A stretch of DNA of 64,000 nt from Hevea brasiliensis (taxonomy: Eukaryota > Streptophyta > Magnoliopsida > Malpighiales > Euphorbiaceae), in assembly GCF_030052815.1 (NCBI RefSeq), contig NC_079496.1:44293593-44357592 (forward strand). Direction: 5' to 3'. The notes under the pieces were generated by a model that was not told the DNA's origin, searched no databases, and saw nothing but the letters and a program-made list of their open reading frames with translations. Below, in pieces: positions 44,296 through 56,274 of the stretch (the first letter of the stretch is position 1; the number at the start of each line of letters is the position of its first letter). The position numbers and the translations under genes were made by a program.

Positions 44296-45415
44296 ATGGA
44301 AGAGGAAGATCATTCCGTAGAGCAATCAATCGAGGCTGAGGCTCGAGGAGAAGCCTCAGCACTCCAGAATGTGAGTGGGTCAGTCACTCTAGCTCCTCCT
44401 CAAGCACCGTAGTTCCCTGCTCAGTTTGCACAGCAGATGGCTACATTTTTTCAACAAATAGCGGGAAATATGCCACCTCATACTCAAATGCAAGAACCTG
44501 CAGCACAATCACAGCCCTCGGCTCAGCAATATGAAAAATTAATGAAATTTGGGGCTACAGAATTTAAAGGAACAGTGGATCCATTGGAAGCAGAACAGTG
44601 GATCCACTGGAAGCAAAACAGTGGTTAGAGAGGATGGAACGGGTTTTAAGAAAACTACAGTATGCTGAAGAGTTGAAGTTTGAATATTCAGTACCACTTC
44701 TGCAAGGGGATGCATATGAGTGGTGGAAGACCATCCCCACAGCCTAGTAGAGCCACCAGTCCTCACATGGGCAGACTTTTTGAGGGAATTTTAGCAAAAG
44801 TGGGTCCCCGATACTTATGTAGACATGAAGTTGCAAGAGTTTTTAAGTTTGAAGCAAGGGGATAGAACTGTAGCAGAGTATGAGTGGGATTTCTCTCGAC
44901 TAAGCCACTATGCTGAAAGTTTGGTCACCACCCCCAGAGACCAGTGTCAGAGGTTTGAGGCTGGGTTGAGGCCTAGCTTGAGAATCCAAGTGGTGGGGTT
45001 CCGACACCAGAATTTTTCTGAATTAATTTCGCAAGCCCTGAAACTGGAAAGGATAGAATCAGAAGGAGCAGTTAAAAAGAGTACAGAAGAGAAAGAGAAA
45101 ACAGAAAAAGCTACTGGTCAAACCACAAAAAGTAGTTTGGGGAAGAGAAAACATTTTGGAGGATCTAGCTCACACGAATTGGGTAGAGGTAGATCTTCTA
45201 GACAAAAACCATCCCAATCCGATCAGCAAACTCAACAGACATGTAGAAATACGCTGTCGGATCGATTTTGCGAGATTTGTGGTAAACCACATAGTGGAGT
45301 ATGTTATAGAGCTATAGGAGCATGTTTTAATTATGGAGGGACTGGTCATTTTGTTAAGGATTGCGTAAGTTCATGCCGTTATGGATCATTTACCACGTCA
45401 GAAGGATCAGCCTAA
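44296..45415 (+). pseudogene. gag: Broken gag of E5
   Basis: The ATG at 44296 opens MEEEDHSVEQSIEAEARG, close to E1 at 1383. A TAG at 44410 replaces a probable CAG. The capsid region continues with MATFFQQIAGNMP and KLMKFGATEFKG. A 23-bp tandem duplication at about 44570-44616 (two copies of CAGTGGATCCA..GGAAGCA) shifts the frame. The last open stretch (44825-45415) has SLKQGDRTVAEYE, RFEAGLRPSLR and two knuckles: CEICGKPHSGVC, then CFNYGGTGHFVKDC, where the second Cys is Tyr. The encoded particle protein is not functional. Confidence 0.83.
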
Positions 45416-46656
45416 GTTTCTACTCCAAAGAGTTCACCAGCAGTTAGTAGAGGCAGAGGCAGAGGTAAGGGTAGTACACCTGGAAGTTAGAGTACTGTGA
45501 ATCAGCCAAGACAAGGTGATGCTCCAGTTAGAGTATACACTATGCGACAGAGGGACGAGGATGAGACTTCTGACATGGCTACTGGTATTTTCTCAATTCT
45601 TAATTAAGATATGTATATGTCTATAAATAAATTTTGATGTGTTAGTGATTAGTCTTTTAGGATAAGAATTACGATAATAAGTTTGATTGGAATTAATTAT
45701 GGAATAGTTTCTAGTGAGAGACATCTCCTAGACTACTATAGACTATAAAGTTAATTAGTAAACCTAATTAAGTAAGGCAAGAGGACCTAAAAGTAAGTTA
45801 TAGTAATATGGTTACCTTAGATGCGGGTAAAGATATTACTGCTAATAGATGTCAGTGGGTACCATAATCAAAATAAGTTTAGGATATTAGTGGATTTGAA
45901 AGAAATAAGATAAGAGGAAGTTTGATCTATTGGGATGCATCATAGTAACTATACAATATTCTTGATGTTGTGTTGTAAGCTGCAGATTACAGTACTAACT
46001 TAGGATTTATTGTGTAGAGCTACGTACTATCCAATAGTATACAAGGATAAGAATAGTTGCAAACAGCATCTGTTTTGTATAGTTATGATAAGATAAAGTT
46101 TTCTTATTGAAAAGGAGTTTGAAAATCCTAACCTAGGATTTAAAACTCTAAAGTTAGAATATTGAAAGGTTATAGTTCAGTACAAAAGAAAGTAATGACT
46201 ACACGTCAGTGCAAAATAAGCTATAGAATATCGATAGAAAAAAAAAAAGAAGACTACAAAGGAAAATAATTGCTAAAACAATAGCAAGAAAAGACTAAAA
46301 TATTCTAAACTAAACTGAAGGTTACATCAAATGATTAAGAGATTTGATAAGAAAAGAGTAAAACTAAGTTCTCACCCATAGGATCATACGAGGTCCTAGA
46401 AAAAGTAGATCCACTAGCACACAGATTTGCTTACCTCTAAAATTGAAATGAATTTGAATCTAACTTATGACAAAAGCTCATAATAAACTTGGCACATGAG
46501 GTAAGCAATCGATGAGTAAATAGTATTGGTTAAAGTGCTATAGACCATTATTTAAATTATTAAGCTACGTAGAAAGGTGAGAAAAACATGAGAAAATAAC
46601 ATGTATGACTATTTGAAGACAGATAGTGGACACAATTTCGAGGACGAAATTATTTT
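45416..46656 (+). pseudogene. pol: Eroded pol remnant of E5; protease start and integrase end recognisable
   Basis: After gag the junction phrase MATGIFSILN (near 45575) resembles a protease start. Near 46375-46440, in shifting frames, GSYEVLEKVDPLAHRFA resembles the GPY/F module of integrase (compare E2 near 24385). Near 46533 LVKVL followed by a stop resembles the chromodomain-like end. Between about 45620 and 46360 no motif is readable. The region is therefore what is left of pol after a large internal deletion. It aligns by eye with 2613-3660 of E1. Confidence 0.6.
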
Positions 46657-46670
46657 AAGGGAGGGAGAAT
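46632..46670 (+). other. Hairpin and polypurine tract of E5
   Basis: AATTTCG and CGAAATT pair around AGGA (46635-46652). TTTTAAGGGAGGGAGAAT follows and abuts the LTR start at 46671. Confidence 0.85.
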
Positions 46671-49600
46671 TGTAACACCCCTATTTGCATAGCCAGATAA
46701 ATTACACTATTTCGTAGACTGGTGTCGGTCCGGATAATTAAGAGGATTAGAACTATGTTTAAGACACCTAGAGAAGCCTTGAACATAAATAATTAGTAAT
46801 TGTCAAATAGTAAGTATAAATAAGAAAAACATAACACAAGAAGTTAAATGAGCCGAGAGTCACAGCGATGGGTGACCTTCTCGGGAAGGACTGCAAGGTC
46901 GATTTAAACTCAAATTTCGAACAGTAAAATATGATGCCACGGTCCTTAGGACTATTGCAAACATAGTGGAAAAGAGAAAATCATGAAAAAGAATTGTTAA
47001 GCAGGTCAAATAATTAGGGCAGGGATCCAGAAGAAATGTCAAATAACTAGCAAACCGGATCGAACCGGCGAGAGGCAATTTGGTCAATTAACCCCTAGAG
47101 CTGAGTCCTGACCTAACTATCAAATAAAGTTGGAGAAAAGAAAATTTTGGGATCAACAATTAAATTAAAGAATTAATGGAAGAGTAAATGCAAAAGAAAA
47201 AGAAAAAAAAAGGAAAAAGTTATGACATCACCTTCCATGACATCATCGATGACCTCATAAATAATTATTAAATTAATGAATTAATTTAACCAAGTCAATT
47301 TATGATAAATACACATAAAATAAAAAAATAAAAGAAAAATTATTTGGTCTTCTTCTTCCTCATCTTGCCGCCCCACCTCTCCCATTCTCACCATTAAAGC
47401 AACTCCCATGGAAGCTTGATCAAAGCTTTCAAAACCTCACTTTGTCTCCAAAACCCCATTAAACCTTGCTAACTCAAGTAGAAAATAAGATTGGAGGATA
47501 AAGGAAAGGAAGAAAATTGAAGATTTGAGAAATTTGAAATTCAAAGTGAGGTTAGTAATCTAAACTTGAAGTTCTAGTTGAATTAATTGTGTTTATAGTT
47601 GAATAAACCTAGAAATATACTTAAAATGAAATGAAAACAACTTTGGAGGACTATATGTGAATTTTAGCCAGCCATGGATGTATGAGAATATGATGTGTTT
47701 TGAATGAATTAAAAGTGTATGTAAGCTTGAATGAGTTGAGAAATGGTGTGGGTATGCTTGGAATCAATTAAATGTAACAAATCAAGTGAATTAGGGTTTG
47801 AACCTAGGGTTTTGAAAGATAAAAATTGGGAATTGGTCAAATAGTGTGTTTGACCTTGTTTGAACTGAAAAATGATCATATGTGACCAATTGTGGTATGT
47901 TGAAAGTGTTAGAATTTGGTTTAAATTCAGATTGCTTAGGGACATTCTGCAGACAGCAGGACCAAGGTCCTTTTCAGGGACAAAAACTGAAAATTTACCA
48001 ACCCAATTGTGAGGCCAATTGGGAATGAAATTATACACAAAATGTCACATTTTTCATTCAGGAATCATGCCCAAAAAGTGACCATAGCATAGTGAACAAA
48101 TTGGCCAAATCCAGAATTGGGTGTTCTGCCCTATACAAAAATGACAAAATGAACAGTGTTTGTTCATTTGGCCATAACTTGGGCTAGGCAGGTCCAAATG
48201 ACTTGAAATTTTACCAGTAGAAAGCTGAGACATAGACCTACAACTTTCATGAAGAACACAAGTCCAAATTATACCCTTAACCAAGTCATTTAGCCACCAA
48301 AATTTAGTGACCTAAAACTGCCAGAACCAAATTAGTGCCCAGAAAATTTGGGTTAGGACAATCCGGCCAGCCATGTTCAAATGGCTATAACTTGAGCTAC
48401 AAAACTCCAATTGGAGTGATTCAAAAAGGAAAATAAAAGGAACAATTTCTATGAAGAAAACTTAGCCAAATTCTAATAGTAACATGACCAATGGAACAGT
48501 GCAAAATAGGACACCAAAACTGAAAATTTGCAATTTTGCCTAAAAGACTTAAAATTTGAGAAAACAACCAAAACTAACAAATTAGGTAACCAAAATGTGG
48601 TATGTGGGTGAAGTTGGAATTTCCATACCTATTAAGTATTAGAAAGTCAACAAATTGACTTGAATAGTATCGTGAATAGTAACCCCAAAACACAAATTTC
48701 AAAGAACATTAAGTTTAGCATATTAAAGCTAACTATAAGTGAATTTGAATTCATTTTTGGAATTATGATCATTGTGATACTGAAACACTATGAAACTGTG
48801 TGTTTCAGTAGAAAAGAATACTGAGAAAGAACTCGAGGCATCGAGTCAAGGCCAAGAGGCGACTCGTATAAGGTTTGTGCACAACATAGAATTTCTATAA
48901 ATTTTCTTCTGCACACTGTTTTGAATGAATTGAAATATTACATTGTGACACCATTGACTTGAAATGTTTATTATGCTTTTGATTTAAATTGTTGAAAGGT
49001 TACTTGTTTGTGTTTGAAATGGCAATAAATGTTTAGTAAATTGTTAAGATAGTTTTGAAACCACAGCGTCACGACCATATATTTGAATACCTCACTAGCA
49101 TGACTAGTGGGGGAAATCAGTTTCAAATTTTGATTCCTTCTTTGGCTGAAGTGTTGAGGTGTGTGCCAGTAGAAGAAGAAAAAGAATGGGTTCCCATATA
49201 TTTGAGCTAGCTAGCCTTGTGATGTGACTTCTCATAAGCCTTTGATTATTGAGATTAATATGTTTCGAATGGCATGATATAACTGTGTATTTTTATGAAA
49301 TTTGTTTTGAGACTTTCGAAATGAAATTGTTGGATTAAATGCATCTAAATCATGTTATGTATTTATTTCTCATGTTCAGTTCAATTTTTGAATAAGTATG
49401 ATTTAAATTCCGCATAAAGATTATTTTAGTATGTTGTGCACCACTGAGTCATAATACTCAGTGATGGCTATTATTGCTGTCGCAGATATAGAGACTAGAG
49501 GAGCAGCAGAGTGACCTACTAAGGATTGTGGAGCGACCTTCCTTGAAGTTCTATCGGGCATATTTTATACCCTGATTGTAATAACTATTTTGATGTATGT

Positions 49601-50163
49601 AAATGTATGTACATGTAGAACTAGTCATGAGTAGTTGTATAAAACTTGTAATAAATTTTAGTTTGGATTTTTCCTAATTTAAATTTTGGAATGATGTATG
49701 TAAATTGTTTTATCTTTAATGAAATATGAATGGAAGTATTTTGTTTTAATTTGAATGAAATTACTTAGTAGTATTTTTGATGATGTTGAATTTTGGAATT
49801 TGAGAAATGATGTTAAAATTGGTTGAGATGGATGTTGAATTGATGAAGTTGATGAGATAAATCATTTGAAGTGCTTTTTACAGGTATTTGAAGAACTATT
49901 TTCTCAAAATGCAGACGGCACTCTGCTGAAATTTTTATAAAATTTGCGGAAAAATAAAATGGGATAAAAATCTTAACTAGTTTTCAAACTCTAGTTAAAT
50001 GTTTTTAATACTTATTACAAAATGCTCACCACTTATAAAAGTAAGAAAATTGTTTTAAAATCCCTCGTAACGTACTTAATGAGTTATCGGTAGGTGAAGT
50101 TCGGTAGTTCATTAGGTATTCTACGGGATCATGTTATGCCTTACAGAGGGGTAAGGTGTGACA
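46671..50163 (+). repeat. E5 3' LTR, 3.5 kb
   Basis: It runs from TGTAACACCCC to GTGTGACA and is the intact partner of the rearranged 5' LTR. Modules start at 48173 and 48386. A palindrome-like pair lies near 48144-48170. A single GTGCACAA core is at 48875 and the double hairpin at 49444-49483. Frames on the minus strand (47709, 48054) are fortuitous. Confidence 0.92.
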
Positions 50164-50219
50164 GTTACTATCATTTCAATTTATTATTTGTAAAAATTCA
50201 ATTACTTTTTTAGGTTTAC
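50164..50219 (-). other. E4 integrase intron, donor half
   Basis: On the minus strand the intron begins GTAAAC at 50219 right after the CAG codon, identical to the E2 donor. A stop lies in frame six codons in. See 39104-39127 for the acceptor. Confidence 0.72.
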
Positions 50220-50870
50220 CTGGATTACTCGTTCCAATTGTCCATCCATCTGAGTATGAAAAGTCGTGCTAAAGTGGAGTTGTGTGCCCAAGGCTTCTTG
50301 TAACTTCTTCCAAAATCTCAATGTAAACCTTGGGTCTCGATCAGATATGATGGAAAGTGGGATTCCGCGCAGTCTAACTATCTCACTGATATATAACTCT
50401 ACTAACTTCTCCAGTGAGTAGTCAGTCCTAACTGGCAGAAAATGTGCTGACTTTATCAACCTATCCACTATCACCCACACTGCATCATGCTTCTTCTGGG
50501 TGAAAGGTAGACCACTGACAAAATCCATAGTAACCCGGTCCCATTTCCATTCAGGTATGCTTATAGTCTGTAGCAATCCTGATGGAACTTGATGTTCCGT
50601 TTTAACTTGCTGACATGTCAAGCACTTAGTAACATAGTCAGCTATATCCTTCTTCATACCAGGCCACCAATAATGAGGCTTCAGATCATTATACATTTTT
50701 GTGCTTTCCGGCTGCATAGCATAAACACTGGTGTGTGCTTCTTTAAGAATATTAGTCTTCAATTCCCCATCATCTGGCACACACACTCTCCCTTTGTAGG
50801 ACAGACACCTATCTGCCTTTATCTCATAATCAGTTTCTTTCCCCTCTGAGATTTTTCCCATAATAGCCAT
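50220..50870 (-). pseudogene. pol: E4 integrase, first exon
   Basis: On the minus strand it reads from MAIMGKISEG through the zinc-binding region (EAHTSVYAM, then CLTCQQVK) and the DDE core: Asp in TMDFVSGLP, Asp in ISDRDPRFT, Glu in MDGQLERVIQ. This frame is continuous where E2 is frameshifted. Upstream, stops near 50875-50905 separate it from RNase H. With the second exon (39103-38342) it makes a nearly complete integrase, but the gene as a whole is broken by E5 and stops. Confidence 0.86.
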
Positions 50871-50903
50871 TAATTTTTCATCTGCCTTCTACACATCTTG
50901 TAT

Positions 50904-52316
50904 CTACTGTAGCAAGTTTGGCCTCACTTGTAACTCGGCCAAAATAGCTCCATCTTGAGCTAAAGACAGACGGGCATTTAGTGATCTTAAAGTTGTGATG
51001 GATTTCCTGCTCAAGGCATCAACAACTACTTTTGCCTTCCTAGGGTGGTAATCTATCACACAATTATAGTCCTTTAGGAACTCAATCCATCGCCTCTGTC
51101 TAAGGTTGAACTCCTTCTGGGTTGGCAAATATTTTAGACTTTTGTGGTCTGTATAGATGTAACACTTTTTACCATACAAATAATGCATCCATATCTTCAG
51201 TGCGAAGATAATTGCTGCTAGCTTTAGATCATGAGTAGGGTAGTTCTGTTCATGTGGCCTTAACTGCCTGAAAGCATAGGCGACCACTTTCCCCTCTTGC
51301 ATCAATACACACCCTAACCCATTATGCAAGGCATCATTGTAGACCACAAAGTCCTTTCCTGTTACTGACTATGTTAACACTGGTGCCTCTGTTAGCATAG
51401 CCTTCAGCCTCTCAAAACTGGCTTGGCACTTATCGTTCCAGCCAAATTTCACATTCTTATTTAATAACTTGGTCATTATAGCAGCTATGAAAGAGAACCC
51501 CTTCACAAATCTTCTGTAATACCCAGCTAGCCCCAAGAAACTTCTGACCTCAATTGTATTTCTGGGAGGCTTCCATTCCATCACTGCTTCTATCTTTTTG
51601 GGATCCACTCTAATCCCCTCAGCTGATACTATGTGTCCAAGGAAGGAGATCTCACTCATCCAGAAGTCACACTTGGACAACTTAGCATAAAGCTTCTTTT
51701 CTCACAGGCTTTGCAGAACAATCCTCAAATGTTCATCGTGTTCTTCCCTGGTCTTGGAATACACCAGAATATTATCAATAAAGACCACTACAAACCGATC
51801 TAAATATGGATGAAAGATATGGTTCATAAGGTTCGTGAATACTACTGGCGCATTTGTTAATGCAAACGGCATCACTAGGAATTTATAATGCCCATACCGG
51901 GTTCTGAATGCAATTTTTGACACATCTGCATCCTTTACCCTCAACTGATGATACCCTGATCTGAGATCAATTTTTGAAAATACACCAGCTCCCTTCAACT
52001 AATCAAGCAGATCGTCAATTCAGGACAACGGATATTTATTCTTCACAGTTACTTTATTCAACTGCCGGTAATCAATGCACAATCTTAAGGTTCCATCCTT
52101 CTTCTTCACAAATAGCACCGGAGCTCCCCATGGTGACATACTGGGGCATATGAACCCCTTATCTAGTAACTCCTGTAACTGGATTTTCAGCTCCTTCAAT
52201 TCAGTGGGTGCCATCCTATAAGGAGTAATAGAAATTGGTGCTGTACCCGGCATTACCTCAATAGCAAATTCGACTTCCCTTTCTAGTGGTAAACCAGGCA
52301 ATTCTTCAGGAAACAC
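50904..52316 (-). pseudogene. pol: E4 reverse transcriptase and RNase H, with stops and lost catalytic residues
   Basis: Four open stretches in one broad frame: 52316-52020 (RT start, FPEELPGLP to LCIDYRQLN), 51998-51702 ([13 protein letters not shown] and the active site), 51680-51369 ([17 protein letters not shown]) and 51347-50904 (RNase H). Stops between them sit mostly at former CAG, CGA or TGG codons. The RT active site reads FIDN instead of FIDD (last residue at 51771-51773). In RNase H the HDLELAAI Glu is Lys; TDHKSL is kept, unlike in E2. The enzyme must be inactive. Confidence 0.88.
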
Positions 52317-52808
52317 ATCTAAAAAGTCTCTTACTGTGGGTATATCACACAGGTTTGGTTTAGCCTACCTAGTATCAACCACGTGTGCTAGGTAAGCTTC
52401 ACAGCCTTTTTTCATCAATCTTCTTGCAACTATAACTGAGATGACATTAGACAGAAAATATGTCCTTTCACCCACAACTGAAATCTCATTACCCTAAGGA
52501 GTTTTTAGAGAAATCCTCTTTAGTTTACAATCAACTATTGCCTGATGACGTGATAACCAGTCCATTCCCAAAATCACGTCAAACTCGTGGAAGGGTAATT
52601 CAATTAGGTTTGCCGAGAATTCATACCCCTAAATCCTCAATGGGCAACCTTTATACACCTTATTCACTACTACACTGTGGCCTAGTGGATTTGTAACTAG
52701 AATGTCTTGGTCACTCTCCTCTACTGAAACTTCCTTCTCTACGGGTAGTTTGATGCAGATATATGAATGGGTAGATCCTAGATCCACCAATGCATGCACA
52801 GGTAAAGT
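52317..52808 (-). pseudogene. pol: E4 protease region
   Basis: Minus-strand reading shows VDLGSTHSYIC near 52785 (DLG where E2 has DPG, so the catalytic triplet is altered), [10 protein letters not shown] near 52680, then [10 protein letters not shown] near 52570, with stops at about 52628 and 52494. It provides the undamaged order against which the E2 protease lesions can be judged. Confidence 0.8.
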
Positions 52809-54111
52809 TTAGAGGAAGAATGTACCCCTGATAACATCTGAGGCATCTTGCTCCTCTTGGGCTCTAATAGTATAAGCTCTGGCTGGTACTCTAGCCTCTG
52901 GCCTCTCGGCTGACTCAGATGCAGGCCTTAATGATAGACCAACTGCCTCAGATTTACCGAACTTCCTACCCCTTTGAGGTGCAGGGGCAGGCCTATCTGC
53001 TTGTGTTAGGGTAACTGTAGTAGTCCTCTTTGGGCAATTTTTGATCTGATGTTCTGTAGACCCACAACGTAAGCAAGCACTAGTCACTCGCCAACAATCC
53101 CCCTTATGCCACTTCTAGCAGTATGGGCCAGGCGAGAAGATCTTGAAGTGGTCCTCGAACACCGTCCACGAGAGCGCCCACTGATGGTGTGGACTGGCCT
53201 CTCCTAGGTGTGAACTATTGTCTGGGCCCCTGGGACTAACCTTGACCTTGTGGTTGCCTCGAACTCTGAGCAGGAGGACTCTTAAACTTCTTACTGGGAG
53301 CAGATACTAAACTGGACTAACCTGGACCCCTCTTCTACCGTCTTTCCCTTCTATTTTGCTCATTTATTCTGACTCTTTCCACTTTCAATGCAGCATCAAC
53401 TAATTTGGCAAAATCCGTAATCTCCAATGCTGTTGTCATGACCTTGATTTTGTCATTTAGCACTTCTTCAAACCTTCTGCACCTCTCAGCCTCTATAGGG
53501 ACTATCTCCCTCCCATACCAGCTCAGTCTGACAAATTCACGCTCATATTCTACCACTGATAGCTGCCACTGTCTCAGACTGATAAATTCTCTTCTTCTCT
53601 CTTCTAAATACACTTTACTAACATACTTCTTCTTGAACTCTGTGAGGAAGAAATCCCAGGTGATCTGATCCGGTTGCACCTCACTGGATACTGTGTCCCA
53701 CCACTAGTATGCATCATTTTGAAGTAGGGACACTGCACCCTCCAGGTTTTGCTCGGGGTTGCAATGAAGCTATTTCAACACTCTTCCATTTCTGTCCAGC
53801 CAATTCTCAGCTATCATGGGGTCATCCTCCTTCTTCCCAAAGAAATCTACAGCCCCATGTTTTCATAGTTTTTCCAGATGGGATTTCTGTGGTGGTGGTG
53901 GAGGTGGAGGTTGTGGCTGTGGTTGTGGTGGTGGAATTGCCCCAAACATTTGCCGTTAAAATTCAGTCATTTGCAGAAATAACACAAACTGAGGTTAGGC
54001 AGGTGCCTCAGCTACTGGTGGAGCAGTTTTTCCCCTGCCTCCTGATTCAGGCCTTGGTGGAGCACGACTCTCCATCTCTTCATCAACTACTCTTTGAGAA
54101 GTAGGATCCAT
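52809..54111 (-). pseudogene. gag: E4 gag
   Basis: The probable ATG is at 54111 (minus), opening MDPTSQRVVDEE like E2. An extended run of Pro and Gln (near 53890-53930), the capsid part AENWLDRNGRVLK, WWDTVSSEV, FFLTEFKKKYV and RFEEVL, and a tail with the knuckle CLRCGSTEHQIKNC (53072-53030) follow. Stops occur at several former CAG/TGG codons, for example near 53993, 53858 and 53705. The gag C-terminus (53087-52809) is intact, which shows that the scrambled gag end of E2 (21040-21330) is abnormal. Confidence 0.85.
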
Positions 54112-54222
54112 ATCCTAATCAAAATAAGAAAACAAACAGATCTGCATCAGTGTCACATCAACACTTACAAATGTAATGCAATGGTAAGCACTCTATCTAC
54201 GCCCAGAAACGCCTAAACCGAT

Positions 54223-54234
54223 GCTCTGATACCA
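54223..54234 (-). other. E4 primer-binding site
   Basis: The minus strand reads TGGTATCAGAGC five bases from the 5' LTR end at 54240, the same arrangement as E2 and E3. Confidence 0.9.
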
Positions 54235-54239
54235 CTAAA

Positions 54240-56274
54240 TGTGACACCCCTTACCCATCTGCAGTGTAGCTGAGCAAGATATGCCACCCAGTGTGCCGGA
54301 ACACCATATCTTATTTCATAACAAGTTATCCTTCTTAATTTATTTATTATCCACCAAGTGCTAAATTTTACCAATTATATCATTTATTTACAACTTTGAT
54401 TTATCTGAATTTTCCATAAATTTCTATAGAAAATCCGGCAGAGTGCCGGCTGTAAATTGGAAAAATAGTTCTTTTGATCCTATTAAAAACACTTCCAATA
54501 TGGTTTTCAAATCTAAAACTCCAATATAGATACATATCAACTCAATCTCCAATTCTCATCACAAGTTTCAAAATTTTTGTTCACATCACAATTTGAATTA
54601 ATTTCATGAATAACTCCTCAACATTTTATTTTTCAACAAAATACACTGATAATTAAAATAACATAAAATTTCATATATTTACATTATCATATGATTTCAT
54701 GAGTTTGTAATTACAACCAAAAACTAGTACAAAATGCAAAGTATAAAATACAACCCAAAATCCTAATATCCTACCAAGTGCACTACAGATATGAGGTGAC
54801 TTTAGACTCTGTGTAGATCTGACAAATCACTCGGTCTGAGGTCTGCTGGACTCCCCAGCTATGTCTCCAGTACCTGTGTGCGGCAAAAGCAATGCGCTAA
54901 GCAATTCTGCTTAGTGGTGCCAATATAAAATAAAATAGCTAGAATAAAATAAGTATGCAGAATGTATACTTACATTTTATGCAGATTAAGTTCTTAGCAA
55001 TTATTGTAGTATTATGTGATTAAAAATTTAGCAAGATTTATTTTGATTGCCTGAGTAACCTATACTAGTCGACTGGACTGGATAAATGGGTAAACTAGCA
55101 TTGGGTACCAAGTACCTCAGGCCATCACACCATCGGTCGCATTATGTCTCCCAGTGTTTAACAGAACAACTAATAAGCTGTAATAAACATTGGGCACAAG
55201 GCCAAATATCACACTGATATCAGAATGACTAAAAGCCATAAAATCACAGAATGGCATAATGCCATGTGCAGTACTGCTAACTGAACTCTATTGGCATGCC
55301 AACCTATCCAAACCAATCATTCTAGGCATACTAGGGCATTTTACACAGTTAATGATTCAATTATTTATTTTTATAATGTAAAGGTCACTATTCACTTGAC
55401 TAATTTCACTCAAAGGTTGACTTTTTAATTTATACTAGATTTGTTGAACCTAAGTTCACCAAGATACCACATTTTGGTTTACAAAAGTGCTGGCATTAGT
55501 TGCCAAACAATACTTAAAACCAATGAAGAATAATTCAGAAATTTCAGTTTTGAGTGTTAAAGTTCACTGTTCCATTAGGCCATTCTACAGTGAGAATTTG
55601 GCCAAATGTTCTTCATCAAAATTGTTCCTTATTGTGTCTAGTTACATTTCTATTTTTGAATTACTCCATTTGGTGTTTTGTAGCTCAAGTTATGGCCTAA
55701 ACACCATAATTGGCCAGATTCCAATTTTTCCAAAATTTATCGGCAGAATCAATTTTGTAATTTTTTGTACACTGACTGCAGATCAGTTTTTGAACATGTT
55801 ATGTTCAAAATTTGGGTTTTTTTTTCTTCATAAAAGTTGTAGGGCTATGTCTCAGCTTTCTACTGGCGAAATTTTAGGACAATTGAACTTTTATACACTG
55901 AGTTATGACCATTTGAACAAACATTGTTCATTTGGTCATTTTCCAGGGACAGCATGTTGGTCACCCGGATTAAGGTAGTTTTTAGGTCAACTTGGTTTGG
56001 TTTTCTAGGCAGGGTTTCTTTACCAAAGTTGTGCCATTATGTGTCTAGTTTCATGTACAATTGGCTTTGCACCAATGGAACCTAAAAAACTCCAGTTATA
56101 GCTACCCAAACCTACTGGACTCATACTCAGTCCTGTAGGTCACCAAGGGCAGCATACCTAACTTCTATTCCCATGGAACAAATCACTTCATTTATTAATC
56201 GCACATGGCCAAATGGTCAGTAATTGACCATTAAAACTTTCTTTCACCAATACATGAACAAAGTACCAAGTTTG
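54240..56274 (-). repeat. E4 5' LTR, inner piece
   Basis: It starts TGTGACACCCC beside the primer site and matches 16528-16818, 27854-28267 and 35839-37215 of the 3' LTR. Minus-strand double hairpin at 54878-54915. It stops at GTTTG, the target of E7. The frame at 55487 is fortuitous. Confidence 0.9.

Larger units (their letters stand above)
39128..50163 (+). mobile_element. E5: gag-only gypsy element with rearranged 5' LTR and a nested solo LTR
   Basis: It starts TGTAACACTCC and ends GTGTGACA. TSD: attac (39123-39127) and gttac (50164-50168), one mismatch, inside the E4 intron. Its own length is about 7.7 kb after removing solo LTR E6. The 3' LTR is 3493 bp. The 5' LTR keeps only about 180 bp of its start and 740 bp of its end, with a 428-bp inverted segment between. 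The interior has a broken gag and eroded pol end, as in E1, and the post-gag sequences of E1 and E5 are similar by eye. Confidence 0.9.

Noticed and set aside
53709..54104. 131-codon + strand frame with a Val-rich run
   Set aside because: Antisense of the proline-rich N-terminus of E4 gag.
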